NCBI GenBank assembly: GCA_937927195.1
Contig: CALBCY010000033.1
Span: 1-40,082, forward strand
From: an uncultured Chitinophagales bacterium
GTDB lineage: Bacteria; Bacteroidota; Bacteroidia; Chitinophagales; UBA2359
Reading direction: 5' to 3'
DNA length: 40,082 nt
Within the stretch, counting starts at the first letter, position 1. Every line of letters begins with the position of its first letter. The notes beneath the pieces were generated by a model that saw nothing but the letters and a program-made list of their open reading frames with translations, did not search any database and was not told the DNA's origin. Below, in pieces: positions 17,201 to 24,531 of the stretch. The position numbers were made by a program, and so were the translations under genes.

Positions 17201-18109
17201 TTGCGTAAGTTTGCTGTAACCACCTCTAAGTTCAGTGAAGGTCGAAGACCATTTTTTCACTTTGCCATCATCCACTTTTTCTTTCTCTGGAATAAGGCCT
17301 GCTCTTTCAGTATCTACTGTTTTTACTGCTTCATATAGTTTCCCTACAGAAAGATCCAATGTTTTGTATTGCTCTTCCATTGCTAGGAACTTCGCTTTCC
17401 AGCCATCGTCTGCAGGAGTTGCAGCTAGTTTGTCTCCAAGACCTTGAATTGAAAGATTCAATTCTTTAATCTTACCAGGAGTTTTCAAACCACCATAAGT
17501 TCCACGTAAACTTGTGAATGCGCTTGTCCAGCCTTTTACTTTACCAGTATCGACCTTTTCTTTTTCCTTGATCAAACCTGGACGCTCCTTGTCTACTTTC
17601 TGAACAGCTTCATACAATTTACCGACAGAACCGTCAAGTAAGTTGTACTGCTCTTCCATAGCATGGTACTTTGCCTTCCAGCCATCATCAACTGGCTTAG
17701 CAGCCAATTTGTTGGTAAGATTCTGAATAGTCAAATTCAGTTCTTTCAACTTGTTAGGAGAATTTTCTGGAGTGTAAGTATTTCTCAAAGAAGCCAAAGC
17801 GCCTCCCCATTTTTTTACTCTTCCGTCATCTACAGTTTCTTTATCCTGTAAAATCCCCTCTTTTTCATTATCTACTGTCTTAACAGCTTCATACAATCTA
17901 GCAACAGAATCATTGTATCCTGTTTCCAATGTACTATATTTTGCCTTCCATCTGTTGACTTCATCATGATTGATGACTTCAACTCTTTTCTCTTGAATGA
18001 CTTCTTTAACTCGTGGTCGGTGTAAAAGCCAACCGATGATCCCACCTAATATAGCGGACAAGAGTCCGAAAAGGAAAGGAACAATAAAACATATCCAACT
18101 AAAATCCAT
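14225..18109 (-). CDS. Membrane-anchored giant repeat protein with three helix-hairpin-helix modules
   Basis: 1294 residues. Residues 6-29 are one membrane helix (FIVPFLFGLLSAILGGIIGW) followed by HRPRVK; the positive charge after the helix suggests that the long C-terminal part is cytoplasmic. Residues 49-605 are six repeats of ~93 residues (WKAKY..MEEQY..LDxSVGKLYEAV..KVDDGKVKKW..LNLTIQGLGDKLAA); a truncated seventh (606-639) leads into VEVIKEV repeats at 640-710. A helical spacer (711-755) separates these from a second, long block at 756-983. The linker 984-1031 (TVEVSKSVVGETRTEGKS) is shared with the 727-residue neighbour. The end holds three HhH modules (1032-1111, 1126-1205, 1214-1294), each LTKIEGIGPKIQGLLYDAGI...YQMHDPSTWGKQ...WQDELDGGK. 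This module is also known to me as a C-terminal extension of some Bacteroidota ribosomal L21 proteins. It follows the OmpA-like gene by 27 bases, probably in one operon. Function unknown. Confidence 0.9.
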   Translation of the reverse strand: MDFSWICFIVPFLFGLLSAILGGIIGWLLHRPRVKEVIQEKRVEVINHDEVNRWKAKYSTLETGYNDSVARLYEAVKTVDNEKEGILQDKETVDDGRVKKWGGALASLRNTYTPENSPNKLKELNLTIQNLTNKLAAKPVDDGWKAKYHAMEEQYNLLDGSVGKLYEAVQKVDKERPGLIKEKEKVDTGKVKGWTSAFTSLRGTYGGLKTPGKIKELNLSIQGLGDKLAATPADDGWKAKFLAMEEQYKTLDLSVGKLYEAVKTVDTERAGLIPEKEKVDDGKVKKWSSTFTELRGGYSKLTQPGKIKELNLTIQGLGDKLAATPADDGWKAKYLAMEEQYKTLDLSVGKLYEAVKTVDTERAGLIPEKEKVDDGKVKKWSSTFTELRGGYSKLTQPGKIKELNLTIQGLGDKLAATPADDGWKAKYLAMEDQYNTLDLSVGKLYEAVKTVDTERAGLIPEKEKVDDGKVKKWSSTFTDLRSGYDKLKAPGKIKDLNLTIQGLGSKLAATPADDGWKAKYLAMEEQYNTLDLSVGKLYEVVKTVDTERAGLLPEKEKVDNGKVQKWTTAFTSLRGGYDKLKAPGKIKDLNLTIQGLGSKLAATPADDGWKAKYQGLNLKWEELSKFNIDLTNKLAAKPKEVEVIKEVEVIKEIEVIKEIEKPVEVIKEVEVIKEIEVIKEIEKPVEVIKEVEVIKEIEVIKEVEVIKEVVNNDELNAWKKKYGSLELNLGNLNGKFEELNRFNIDLKNKLAAKPKEVEVIKEIEVIKEVEVIKEVEVIKEVEKPVEVIKEIEVIKEVEVIKEVEKPVEVIKEVEVIKEVEVIKEVEVIKEVEVIKEVEKPVEVIKEVPVEVIKEVEVIKEVEVIKEVEVIKEVEVIKEVEVIKEVEKPVEVIKEVEVIKEVEVIKEVEVIKEVPVEVIKEVEVIKEVEVIKEVPVEVIKEVEVIKEVEVIKEVQVEVIKEVQVIKEIEVIKEVPIEIVKEVEVVKQIDFNSLKAMMEKMGTVEVSKSVVGETRTEGKSKIVERRELTTERSDLTKIEGIGPKIQGLLYDAGIYTYSDLSKSKIATLRGILDAAGPRYQMHDPSTWGKQSGMAAKGQWEALEKWQDELDGGKKASGSSKKAASAKDDLTKIEGIGPKIQGLLYDAGIYTYSDLSKSKIASLKAILEAAGSRYQMHDPSTWGKQSGMAAKGQWDALQKWQDELDGGKKASGKSAKDELTKVEGIGPKIQGLLYDAGIYTFAQLSKASNKKLKGILEAAGPRYQMHDPGTWPKQADYAAKGKWDELQKWQDELDGGK
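14228..15016 (-). repeat. Three tandem helix-hairpin-helix modules (coding)
   Basis: Three copies of an 80-residue module, joined by short Lys/Ser/Ala linkers. Copies 1 and 2 are almost identical in protein and DNA; copy 3 is more diverged and ends the protein. The GIGPKI loop is the nucleotide- or DNA-backbone-binding hairpin signature in HhH families. Confidence 0.85.
15161..15844 (-). repeat. Second VEVIKEV coding repeat block, regularly spaced TGATCA sites
   Basis: About 228 residues of nearly pure EVIKEV repeats with occasional EKPVEVIKEV or VPVEVIKEV. The DNA unit is 18 bases or a multiple plus 6, giving many TGATCA palindromes (about twenty by eye) at regular spacing. A shorter sister block lies at 15980-16192. 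Confidence 0.9.
16295..17965 (-). repeat. Six tandem 93-residue coding repeats
   Basis: Units of 279 bases (the first is 276). Copies 3 and 4 differ by one residue (F versus Y in WKAKF/WKAKY) and are almost identical in DNA; copies 5 and 6 are close; copies 1 and 2, near the membrane, are the most diverged. The gradient suggests growth of the array by recent duplication in its middle. Confidence 0.9.
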
Positions 18110-18136
18110 ATCAGTTAATTTTATTTGTGTTTATAA

Positions 18137-19072
18137 TTATTTTAAAAGAACCTCTACCCTACGGTTTTTCGATTTACCTTCTGCGGTATTATTGGTAGCA
18201 ATAGGTTTATCTGGACCGAAGCCAACAGAAGCCATTTTACTTTTAGAAATACCATTTCTTTGAAGATATTGTGCAGCAAATTCTGCTCTACCTTTAGAAA
18301 GTTTCACATTGCCAGCTCTGCTACCAACGTTATCGGTGTGTCCCGAAATTTCTAACTTACTAGTTTTAACTTTGTCTAGGTAGTAAATAATGTCTGCAAA
18401 ATCGGTTCTTTGAGAGGATTTTAAATTAATAGCATCCTGTCCTGTTGGGAAATACAAAGTAATTGGCTTACCAAATAGTCTCTTTTTGATGGCATCCAAT
18501 CGGCTTGTATTTTGAGTAAGTTTGTCAAATTTGAAATCAACACCTGTCATCAACATATTGCCATTCCAAGCTGTTTTTCCAACTACTTTCGATGCCAATT
18601 CTAATTGCCCTGGATTAACTCCAGCAGCTACTAAAGAGTTTTTCACACTGTTAGCTCTTGCCAATCCTAAGTCAGGCAATGCTGAAGTGTTTCTTTCCCC
18701 TTTTTCATACATACCAACAATTGTCAACATTCTTGCTGGGTTGTCTTTAAGGTGTTTTACTGTTTTGCTAATACCTGCTGTCAGTGTTTTATCCTTTACT
18801 GGTAGGTGAGCAAAGTTGTCACGATTGAATCGGTACCACTTGTCAGAAGTGTGACTAAGTAGGGAACCATCATTGATTGGCCATAAACCAATACCTGATT
18901 TCGCTGCTGCTGCCGCCGCTATTGGTGCAGCTTTTTTTACTTTTTCTTTTACTTGCTCTGTTTTGGCAGGCGGCGCTCCATCACAATGAAATTTTGAATG
19001 GTGCCTCGCTCCTAAAAACAAGAGTAGCAGCAACACGATCACTAAAATAATAATTAATAAATTCCTGTTCAT
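18137..19072 (-). CDS. Membrane-anchored OmpA-like protein with two OmpA-type modules
   Basis: 311 residues. Residues 5-21 form a strong hydrophobic helix (LLIIILVIVLLLLLFLG) without a clear cleavage site, so it looks like an inner-membrane anchor and not a cleaved signal. An Ala-rich stretch follows. Residues ~75-175 form a degenerate OmpA-like module (MLTIVGMYEKGERNT..LGLARANSVKNSL). Residues 202-311 form a complete OmpA_C module: LYFPTGQDAINL, ISGHTDNVGSRAGNVKLSKG with the Asp and Arg that bind diaminopimelate in peptidoglycan, VGFGPDKPIATN and KNRRVEVLL. The domain must lie in the periplasm. The gene is first in the repeat-protein locus and 27 bases before the 1294-residue gene, suggesting that the two membrane proteins act together, one on the wall side and the other on the cytoplasmic side. 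No beta-barrel is present, so it is not a porin. Confidence 0.9.
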   Translation of the reverse strand: MNRNLLIIILVIVLLLLLFLGARHHSKFHCDGAPPAKTEQVKEKVKKAAPIAAAAAAKSGIGLWPINDGSLLSHTSDKWYRFNRDNFAHLPVKDKTLTAGISKTVKHLKDNPARMLTIVGMYEKGERNTSALPDLGLARANSVKNSLVAAGVNPGQLELASKVVGKTAWNGNMLMTGVDFKFDKLTQNTSRLDAIKKRLFGKPITLYFPTGQDAINLKSSQRTDFADIIYYLDKVKTSKLEISGHTDNVGSRAGNVKLSKGRAEFAAQYLQRNGISKSKMASVGFGPDKPIATNNTAEGKSKNRRVEVLLK

Positions 19073-20045
19073 GATTTAATAATGTTCAAAAGGTTAAATG
19101 AAACAATATCTATAAATAATATCTATATATAATTACAATAAGATTGACCTTTAAACTCAGCTAGGCCATCAGTTCTTTTGTTAAGACCACTTTATAAAAA
19201 GAATCTTTAAAAACCGTAAACAAGTAAATTAAATAAAGGGAAAGATTTTTCTAACACTGTAAAGTACAAACTAAGGTAAGATTTGAGGTAGTTATTTCCA
19301 ATAGCTTTATACCTAAATTTCTTTTCTCCGAATCATTTTTAGCAATTATCTAGTTTTTACTCGCATAAATAAAAACCAAATAAACAATCGCAATTCCCAT
19401 TTAATAATCAAAAAACCAGTGGCAAAAATTATTCAATTTGTCATCGAAATGAACTCAAAATGAAGCATTCTAAAAACTTGATTTTTTAATTCAAAGCAAA
19501 AGATAATCATTTTTAAAAAAAACAGTTAAATAATTGGATTTTAAATAGCATAAAATCAACGATTTAGGCATTTTTCTCTAATAATTTAATTCAAATGGAA
19601 ATTTCTAAATTTTTTATCTTGCATTATCTCTATCTGAAAAAATGCATAAAGATCCCGTTCACTTAATTAAAAATGCCTGAATATTTAAATAAAATTTTTG
19701 AGAAAAGTGTCAATATATTTGATCGGTCCAAGTGAATTATTTTGCTTGTTACGCACTTATGACTGAAAGTTTTCAAAATGACACAGTTGATTTTTCATAA
19801 TATCTGTAATATTCAAAATTGGACATATTAAGGATTTATAAACTTTACAAATTCTTAATATTGGATTTTGAAATCAATCCTATGCTGGATATGAAATAGT
19901 GTTGGATCGCCAGCCTAGTTCGATTGAAATCGAGGACAAGAATTAAACACTTGTCCGATACTTGTGACTGAAGAAGATTGCTTGTAAGGCAGCTGTTGAT
20001 TCTCAAACCAATCAGGTGTTGCTTGTTGCATACCTGTTTTTTTCA
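19073..20045. other. Long AT-rich gene-free region with hairpins near its right end
   Basis: About 970 bases with no supportable frame on either strand. It should contain the promoter of the OmpA/repeat-protein operon (transcribed to the left) and the 3' end of the secreted-protein gene on the right. The middle is very AT-rich with many A- and T-runs. Near the right end are two small inverted repeats: TCGATT-GA-AATCGA (about 19920-19933) and GGACAAG...CTTGTCC (19934-19956). No tRNA or known riboswitch pattern was recognised. Confidence 0.5.
19934..19956. other. Small inverted repeat, possible 3' hairpin
   Basis: Perfect 7-base arms GGACAAG and CTTGTCC around a 9-base loop, directly beside a second small palindrome. 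It lies 90 bases after the stop of the secreted-protein gene. Without a T-run it is not a standard terminator. Confidence 0.35.
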
Positions 20046-20738
20046 TCAAAACTCTTTTAGAGCTTCGAAATGAAATTCTTTAAAGTTCTCATTGAGTTTT
20101 CGAACCATTACTTTAGGATCTTGCTTAAAAAACCAAACAGTTTCCCCCACGAAATTGGGGAAAGGCTTTTCTAATTGCTCATTATTTTTGTTCAATACAA
20201 CAATACCCAGTTTTCTCAAATTGACATCACCATTGTATCGAACATCACCAGCTCCCTGGGACCTGCCAGGACTGCCTATCTTACTCTGCCTAACAAAGTC
20301 AAAATCAACAATATAATACTCCAGATCTGCAGGCTTTATTAGAGGATCACATGCTAGATCTGTATTGAGGAAGCAAGCCTCTTCTCCATTCTTCCATTTT
20401 TTGTATTCTGAAGTATGAATGAAATAAACCTGCGAAAAATCATAATTCTCAACAAAGCCGTTGACTATCTTTTGATTTTCCTCTTTTTGTTTGATTTCTA
20501 TTTCATCTGCATATTTAGCTCCACCACCAGCTTTTCTCAAAGCCTGTATCTTCATTTTATTATCGTTTAAACGAACAATTACATAATTTTGCTTTAACTC
20601 AACGATGTTCTGAAAAGCCACCACTTTCATACTATCAAGAATTTGATTCAGCTTATAATCCAATTGTGCTGAAAGTGAATTAGCCGTTAAAAATAGCAAG
20701 CCAGTCCAAACCAATAAATTACTAATTTTCGTTTTCAT
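20046..20738 (-). CDS. Secreted protein of unknown family
   Basis: 230 residues starting with a signal peptide (MKTKISNLLVWTGLLFLTANSLSAQ, cleavage probably after SAQ or ALSA-like position 24-25). The mature part begins with a mixed charged segment (LNQILDSMKVVAFQNIVELKQNYVIVRL), then a GGGAKYADEIEIKQKE helix, a centre with two Cys (EEACFLNTDLACDP) and a beta-rich end (VDFDFVRQ, LGIVVLNKN, TVWFFKQDPKVMVRKLNENF). I do not recognise the family. It starts 21 bases after the aroA stop, so it is probably read in the same transcript, although its exported nature gives no link with the shikimate pathway. Likely periplasmic or outer-membrane-associated. Confidence 0.75.
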   Translation of the reverse strand: MKTKISNLLVWTGLLFLTANSLSAQLDYKLNQILDSMKVVAFQNIVELKQNYVIVRLNDNKMKIQALRKAGGGAKYADEIEIKQKEENQKIVNGFVENYDFSQVYFIHTSEYKKWKNGEEACFLNTDLACDPLIKPADLEYYIVDFDFVRQSKIGSPGRSQGAGDVRYNGDVNLRKLGIVVLNKNNEQLEKPFPNFVGETVWFFKQDPKVMVRKLNENFKEFHFEALKEF

Positions 20739-20759
20739 AGTCCGTAGTTTCTAAGCAAG

Positions 20760-21995
20760 TTAATTATCCAGTTCTATAATTTTAAAATTCAAATCCCTTA
20801 AATCATTCCAGTATTCTGGGTATGACTTCGTTACCACCATCGGATCCTGTATGCTTATTCCTTTGCTAAACTTGAGGGCCAATGGAGCAAAAGCCATCGC
20901 CATTCTATGATCATGGTAAGTAGCAATTTCAGGTTCAGAACTCAAATCCTGTTGTTCGGTTTCCAATTTCCATGTTGAGCCATCCTGATAAAATGAAATA
21001 CCAAATTTGCCCAATTCAATTGACAATGCTGCCGTCCTATCTGTTTCTTTGATAGCGAGGGTCTGAAGCCCTGAAAATGAAGCGTTTACCTTCAGAGCTG
21101 CACAAATCACTGCAATGCTTTGCGCAAGATCGGGACATTCAATGAAGTCAAATTCAAACGGTTTATCAGAGGATTTAGTCTTTGATAGAATCAATTTTTC
21201 CTCTTCAAATCTTGTTTCGACCGTCAGGGATTTCATTATTTCAGCCAATACACTATCACCTTGTAAGCTTTGTTCAAACAATCCTTTTAATTCTATCTCA
21301 CCCGAATCTGCCAACGCCAGTATTGCATAATGATAAGATGCTGCCGACCAATCTGCTTCGACCGTAAAGGCCTTGCCTTTATAATTTCCTTTTTCAACTT
21401 TTATCTCCTGACCGTTCCATTGATATTCTACGCCAAAGGCTTTCATCGTTTTCAGCGTCATTTCCAAATAGGGCCTGGAAACCAATTGCCCCTCAAGGAT
21501 GAGATTCAAGCCCTTTTCCATTTTAGGAGCCACCATCAACAAAGCAGATAAAAATTGCGAGCTGACTGAGGCTGAAATTTTCAAGTCCCCACCCTGCAGT
21601 TTTTTCCCTTGAATCTTTAATGGCGGGAAACCTTCCTTTTCCAAGTATTCAATTTCAGCTCCCAAAGATTTCAAAGCCTCCACCAAAATCCCAATTGGTC
21701 TTTGCTTCATTCTGTCTGATCCAGTTATGATTCTTTCTTGCCCATCTGTTATTGAAAGTAAGGCCGTTAAAAATCTCATGGTTGTCCCAGCTGCTCCCAC
21801 ATCGATTATCGGATCTGCATTGTTCAATGCTTTTTGGAGGGCTTTGGTATCGTCGGAAGTCGAAAGATTGCTGATTTCAAAATCTGAATCACAAAGGCTC
21901 TTTATAATCAAAACGCGATTACTTATACTTTTGGAACCATCCAAAGTTATACTCCCTTTAATTTCTCTTGAATTGTTTGAAACTTGATATTTCAT
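20760..21995 (-). CDS. aroA: 3-phosphoshikimate 1-carboxyvinyltransferase (EPSP synthase)
   Basis: 411 residues, close to the usual ~420-430. It transfers the enolpyruvyl group of phosphoenolpyruvate to shikimate 3-phosphate, the sixth step of the shikimate pathway, in the cytoplasm. Seen motifs in order: GSKSISNR (20-27, shikimate-phosphate binding), GAAGTTMRFLTAL (PEP-binding loop), DRMKQRPIGILVEALKSLGA, SSQFLSALLMVAP, SRPYLEMTLKTMKAFGV, ADWSAASYHYAI, KETDRTAAL and YHDHRMAMAFAPLALK. All catalytic residues expected in these motifs are present. The gene lies 145 bases downstream of aroB on the same strand, a natural pathway pairing, and 21 bases upstream of a secreted protein of unknown function. 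Confidence 0.97.
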   Translation of the reverse strand: MKYQVSNNSREIKGSITLDGSKSISNRVLIIKSLCDSDFEISNLSTSDDTKALQKALNNADPIIDVGAAGTTMRFLTALLSITDGQERIITGSDRMKQRPIGILVEALKSLGAEIEYLEKEGFPPLKIQGKKLQGGDLKISASVSSQFLSALLMVAPKMEKGLNLILEGQLVSRPYLEMTLKTMKAFGVEYQWNGQEIKVEKGNYKGKAFTVEADWSAASYHYAILALADSGEIELKGLFEQSLQGDSVLAEIMKSLTVETRFEEEKLILSKTKSSDKPFEFDFIECPDLAQSIAVICAALKVNASFSGLQTLAIKETDRTAALSIELGKFGISFYQDGSTWKLETEQQDLSSEPEIATYHDHRMAMAFAPLALKFSKGISIQDPMVVTKSYPEYWNDLRDLNFKIIELDN

Positions 21996-22139
21996 GAAAT
22001 GAATTTATAAAAAAGAACTTGTCTTAAGTTCTAGGTATTCGATTATAGATAATAGATGTTAAAGACAAAAACCATCATAAATCATTGAAAATATTTTGCT
22101 TTTCTAAATCTCAGCAATCATTCTCAACAACCTCTAACA

Positions 22140-23210
22140 TTAATTGCCTAGCTGGTTAATGTAATTCAACGCTTCCCGTACTGCCGATTCGCTTGCTGTA
22201 TAGTTAACAGAACCCTTCCCGATTTTGTTGAGCAGACTCATGTTCAGTTCTCGCGAACGATTTTTTTTATCATTGTACATCAATTGAATAACTGCATCAA
22301 ATTCTGATGGATCGAGATTGTAGGCAGGGTATACAGACAAAATATAGTCTTCAATTTGTTTGAGGTCCTCTTTTGGAAATCCTGCTAAATCTATTGAGAG
22401 TAAAGTTTCGGCTATGATTCCCCAGGCAATCGCTTCTCCATGTAAAAGGAGCTTGGTCTGCTTGTTCATTTGATGTGTTTCAATCGCATGTCCAATTGTA
22501 TGCCCGAAGTTCAGAATTTTCCGATAAGACTTTTCAAATGGGTCCAGCTCTACAACTTCCTTTTTTATGTTAATGGAATTGGCGATTATTTCAGTCCAAG
22601 AATCCATATTCTTAGAAAGCTCTTCTGGTTTTTGTGAAATAAGTTTTTTCCATGAATCAGAATCAGCAATCAATGCATGTTTGAGCAATTCAGCATAACC
22701 GCTTTTCAATTCGTTGACAGGAAGCGTTTTTAGAAAATTCGGATCGACTATGACCATCTTGGGATTGGCAAAAACCCCAACACTGTTTTTGAAATTGTGA
22801 AAATCCACACCAAGTTTACCTCCAACGGAAGCATCCACTTGAGCCAATAATGTTGTTGGGATTTGGATAAAATCGATGCCTCGCTTATAAGTAGAGGCAC
22901 AGAAACCTCCCATATCACCAATGACCCCTCCTCCTAAATTTATGACTAGTGCATCGCGGGGAGTCGTTCTTTCTATCAAAAATTTCCATATTTCTTGACA
23001 GGTCTCTATGTTCTTATTGATTTCGCCACTTTGGATTTCAATCAATTGAACCTCTTTGACCAGATCTTTTAGCAAAGGCAGGCAGAGTGCTCTTGTATTT
23101 TCATCAACCAATACAAAATATCTTGAATACTTGTTTTCACTGAGAAAAATGGCCAAGGTTTCATAAACATTCCCGAGAACCACTGAGTAATCTTGTAAAT
23201 CTATTTTCAT
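22140..23210 (-). CDS. aroB: 3-dehydroquinate synthase
   Basis: 356 residues, normal length. It converts DAHP to 3-dehydroquinate with NAD+ and a divalent metal, the second step of the shikimate pathway, in the cytoplasm. Seen: the dinucleotide-binding GGGVIGDMGGFCASTYKRG (from residue 93), the IPTTLLAQVDASVGGK loop (117-132), NFKNSVGVFANP, SGYAELLKHAL with the metal-ligand Glu, NFGHTIGHAIET with a metal His, and LLHGEAIAWG with another. AroA follows 145 bases later in the same direction; the two are probably co-expressed. Confidence 0.97.
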   Translation of the reverse strand: MKIDLQDYSVVLGNVYETLAIFLSENKYSRYFVLVDENTRALCLPLLKDLVKEVQLIEIQSGEINKNIETCQEIWKFLIERTTPRDALVINLGGGVIGDMGGFCASTYKRGIDFIQIPTTLLAQVDASVGGKLGVDFHNFKNSVGVFANPKMVIVDPNFLKTLPVNELKSGYAELLKHALIADSDSWKKLISQKPEELSKNMDSWTEIIANSINIKKEVVELDPFEKSYRKILNFGHTIGHAIETHQMNKQTKLLLHGEAIAWGIIAETLLSIDLAGFPKEDLKQIEDYILSVYPAYNLDPSEFDAVIQLMYNDKKNRSRELNMSLLNKIGKGSVNYTASESAVREALNYINQLGN

Positions 23211-23303
23211 TCTTTGTAAAAATACTGAAAATTGGCTTTTTACTGTCTTGAAAATGTAAAAAGAACCAGCAGAATATCATCTTTTGCACAAATATCGTCC
23301 ATC

Positions 23304-23876
23304 CTAGATAGCAAAGGCATCTAAGCCATCATCTATAGAGCTAATTTTAAATAAACTGCTTGATTTGTTGATTCGCTTTTCAAAAGCATACAGCAAGAAA
23401 TCCTGTTCCTTTTTAATGAGATGGTCTTCATCACATTCATTTTTAAACAGCAATTCAACTTCGCTGTCAAGATGTAAGCGTAATTCTATTCTTGGACTGT
23501 CAGGTATTTTGATTACCTCTTTTTTCTTATCAAATTTGATTGATGCAGCATCCAATTTTGCGAGTACTTTGGTAAATCGTTGCTTTTTATAACGCATGAA
23601 CCAAGGCTTTACTTTAAGCTTGTTGCCACCATGAATCCCAGCATCGATCAAATGATCATTGTATATAGAACTCAGCATATTCTCTTGGTCAAATTGCAAT
23701 TCGAGGTTACCGAACCGCCAAATTGGTGAGGTATGCTTTTCATTTCTATCAATTTGAGCAATCATCCAAAAATCAGGTTCTCCAATAATTGTCTCAATTT
23801 CAGGTTTGGTCATTCCCAATTTGATTCCTATAAAATCTCCAGTATTTAGAAATTTTTTCAAATCTATCTCTAGCAT
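23304..23876 (-). CDS. Protein of unknown function, immunity-protein-like N-terminus
   Basis: 190 residues when started at Met (MLEIDLKKFLNTGDFIGIKL); the frame is open ten residues further to 23906, but that part overlaps a better-looking coding frame. There is no signal peptide or membrane helix. The segment IKLGMTKPEIETIIGEPDFW resembles the opening of small bacterial proteins annotated as SMI1/immunity-like or 'IGEPD' proteins (a memory-based comparison), followed by WRFGNLELQFDQENMLSSI, alternating strands and an end rich in acidic residues. I cannot assign a function. A 61-residue frame overlaps its 5' end. It lies between aroB and an ABM-domain gene without obvious functional link. Confidence 0.65.
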   Translation of the reverse strand: MLEIDLKKFLNTGDFIGIKLGMTKPEIETIIGEPDFWMIAQIDRNEKHTSPIWRFGNLELQFDQENMLSSIYNDHLIDAGIHGGNKLKVKPWFMRYKKQRFTKVLAKLDAASIKFDKKKEVIKIPDSPRIELRLHLDSEVELLFKNECDEDHLIKKEQDFLLYAFEKRINKSSSLFKISSIDDGLDAFAI

Positions 23877-23985
23877 ATAGTCGAAGCAGTTTACCCAAAG
23901 CATCATTCAAATGATGCCTGTTAGTTTTTTCATTCAGTTGAGGAATCAGTTCATAGTTTGGGAAAATTTCGCCACCAATAAGCAT
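23800..23985 (-). CDS. Short frame overlapping the unknown gene, possibly a small protein or gene remnant
   Basis: 61 residues starting MLIGGEIFPNYELIPQLNEK. The first ~40 codons look coding (ordinary codon use, plausible composition), while the end lies in the 5' part of the next gene in another frame. It could be a short coupled gene, or the front of a longer gene split by a frameshift near 23880. Nothing is recognised in it. Confidence 0.3.
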   Translation of the reverse strand: MLIGGEIFPNYELIPQLNEKTNRHHLNDALGKLLRLYARDRFEKISKYWRFYRNQIGNDQT

Positions 23986-24074
23986 TTTACAAAATGACTT
24001 TAAATCATTGCAGATTTGAACTTATTGATTTTGCCTAAACTATTTAACACCGAATTTATCAATACTTATGATTC

Positions 24075-24368
24075 CTAATTTCGCTCAAAGGTAAACAAAG
24101 ACCAGGCTTCTGGTTTATCTGAGAATAATTTTTTTGTTTTTTTCCAAACTTTTCCAAACAAGTCCGATTCTTTGTAGGCATTTAAATCAGCTTCACTGTC
24201 CCATCGACTGACCGTAAAAATTACATTGGGTTCTTTTATATCGTGAAATATTTCTAGCCCTTTACAGCCTTTGCTTGCGCGAATTTTGTGTTTATTTTCT
24301 TCGAAATTATTGGAAAAACTTTCCATTTCTTCTGGTTGGAAAGTCATTTTTACAATTCTGGTAAGCAT
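24075..24368 (-). CDS. ABM-family putative monooxygenase/heme-degrading-like small protein
   Basis: 97 residues with the ferredoxin-like dimeric alpha/beta pattern of antibiotic biosynthesis monooxygenase (ABM) proteins such as YgiN: MLTRIVKMTFQPEEMESFSNNFEE (strand and helix), IRASKGCKGLEIFHDIKEPNVIFTVSRW (two strands, with the typical W), then DLNAYKESDLFGKVWKKTKKLF (helix) and EAWSLFTFER (last strand). Family members act on quinones, polyketides or heme, and the sequence alone does not say which. It stands alone between unknown genes on the same strand. Confidence 0.85.
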   Translation of the reverse strand: MLTRIVKMTFQPEEMESFSNNFEENKHKIRASKGCKGLEIFHDIKEPNVIFTVSRWDSEADLNAYKESDLFGKVWKKTKKLFSDKPEAWSLFTFERN

Positions 24369-24457
24369 CTATTTTTTTTTCGAATGTATATTTATATAAT
24401 TGAATTGAGCCACTAGATAAATAATGGCTCCAGATAATGATCAATCACACTTTTGGT

Positions 24458-24497
24458 CATAAGACTAAAAGAAAGCTCATAAGACCAAAAGAAAGCC
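24458..24497. repeat. 20-base direct repeat downstream of the phosphatase gene
   Basis: Two adjacent copies of a 20-base unit (CATAAGACTAAAAGAAAGCT and CATAAGACCAAAAGAAAGCC, two differences). With the preceding CTTTTGGTC at 24450-24458 either copy can form a hairpin (perfect with GACCAAAAG), so it may serve as an alternative 3' structure for the histidine phosphatase gene. Confidence 0.55.
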
Positions 24498-24531
24498 ATT
24501 TGTTCATTTAAATTAAACACAATATTCAAGA

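Noticed and set aside
12737-17965. CRISPR-like or satellite array because of the regular repeat spacing
   Set aside because: The repeats have no unique spacers, are in frame and encode continuous proteins with conserved ends.
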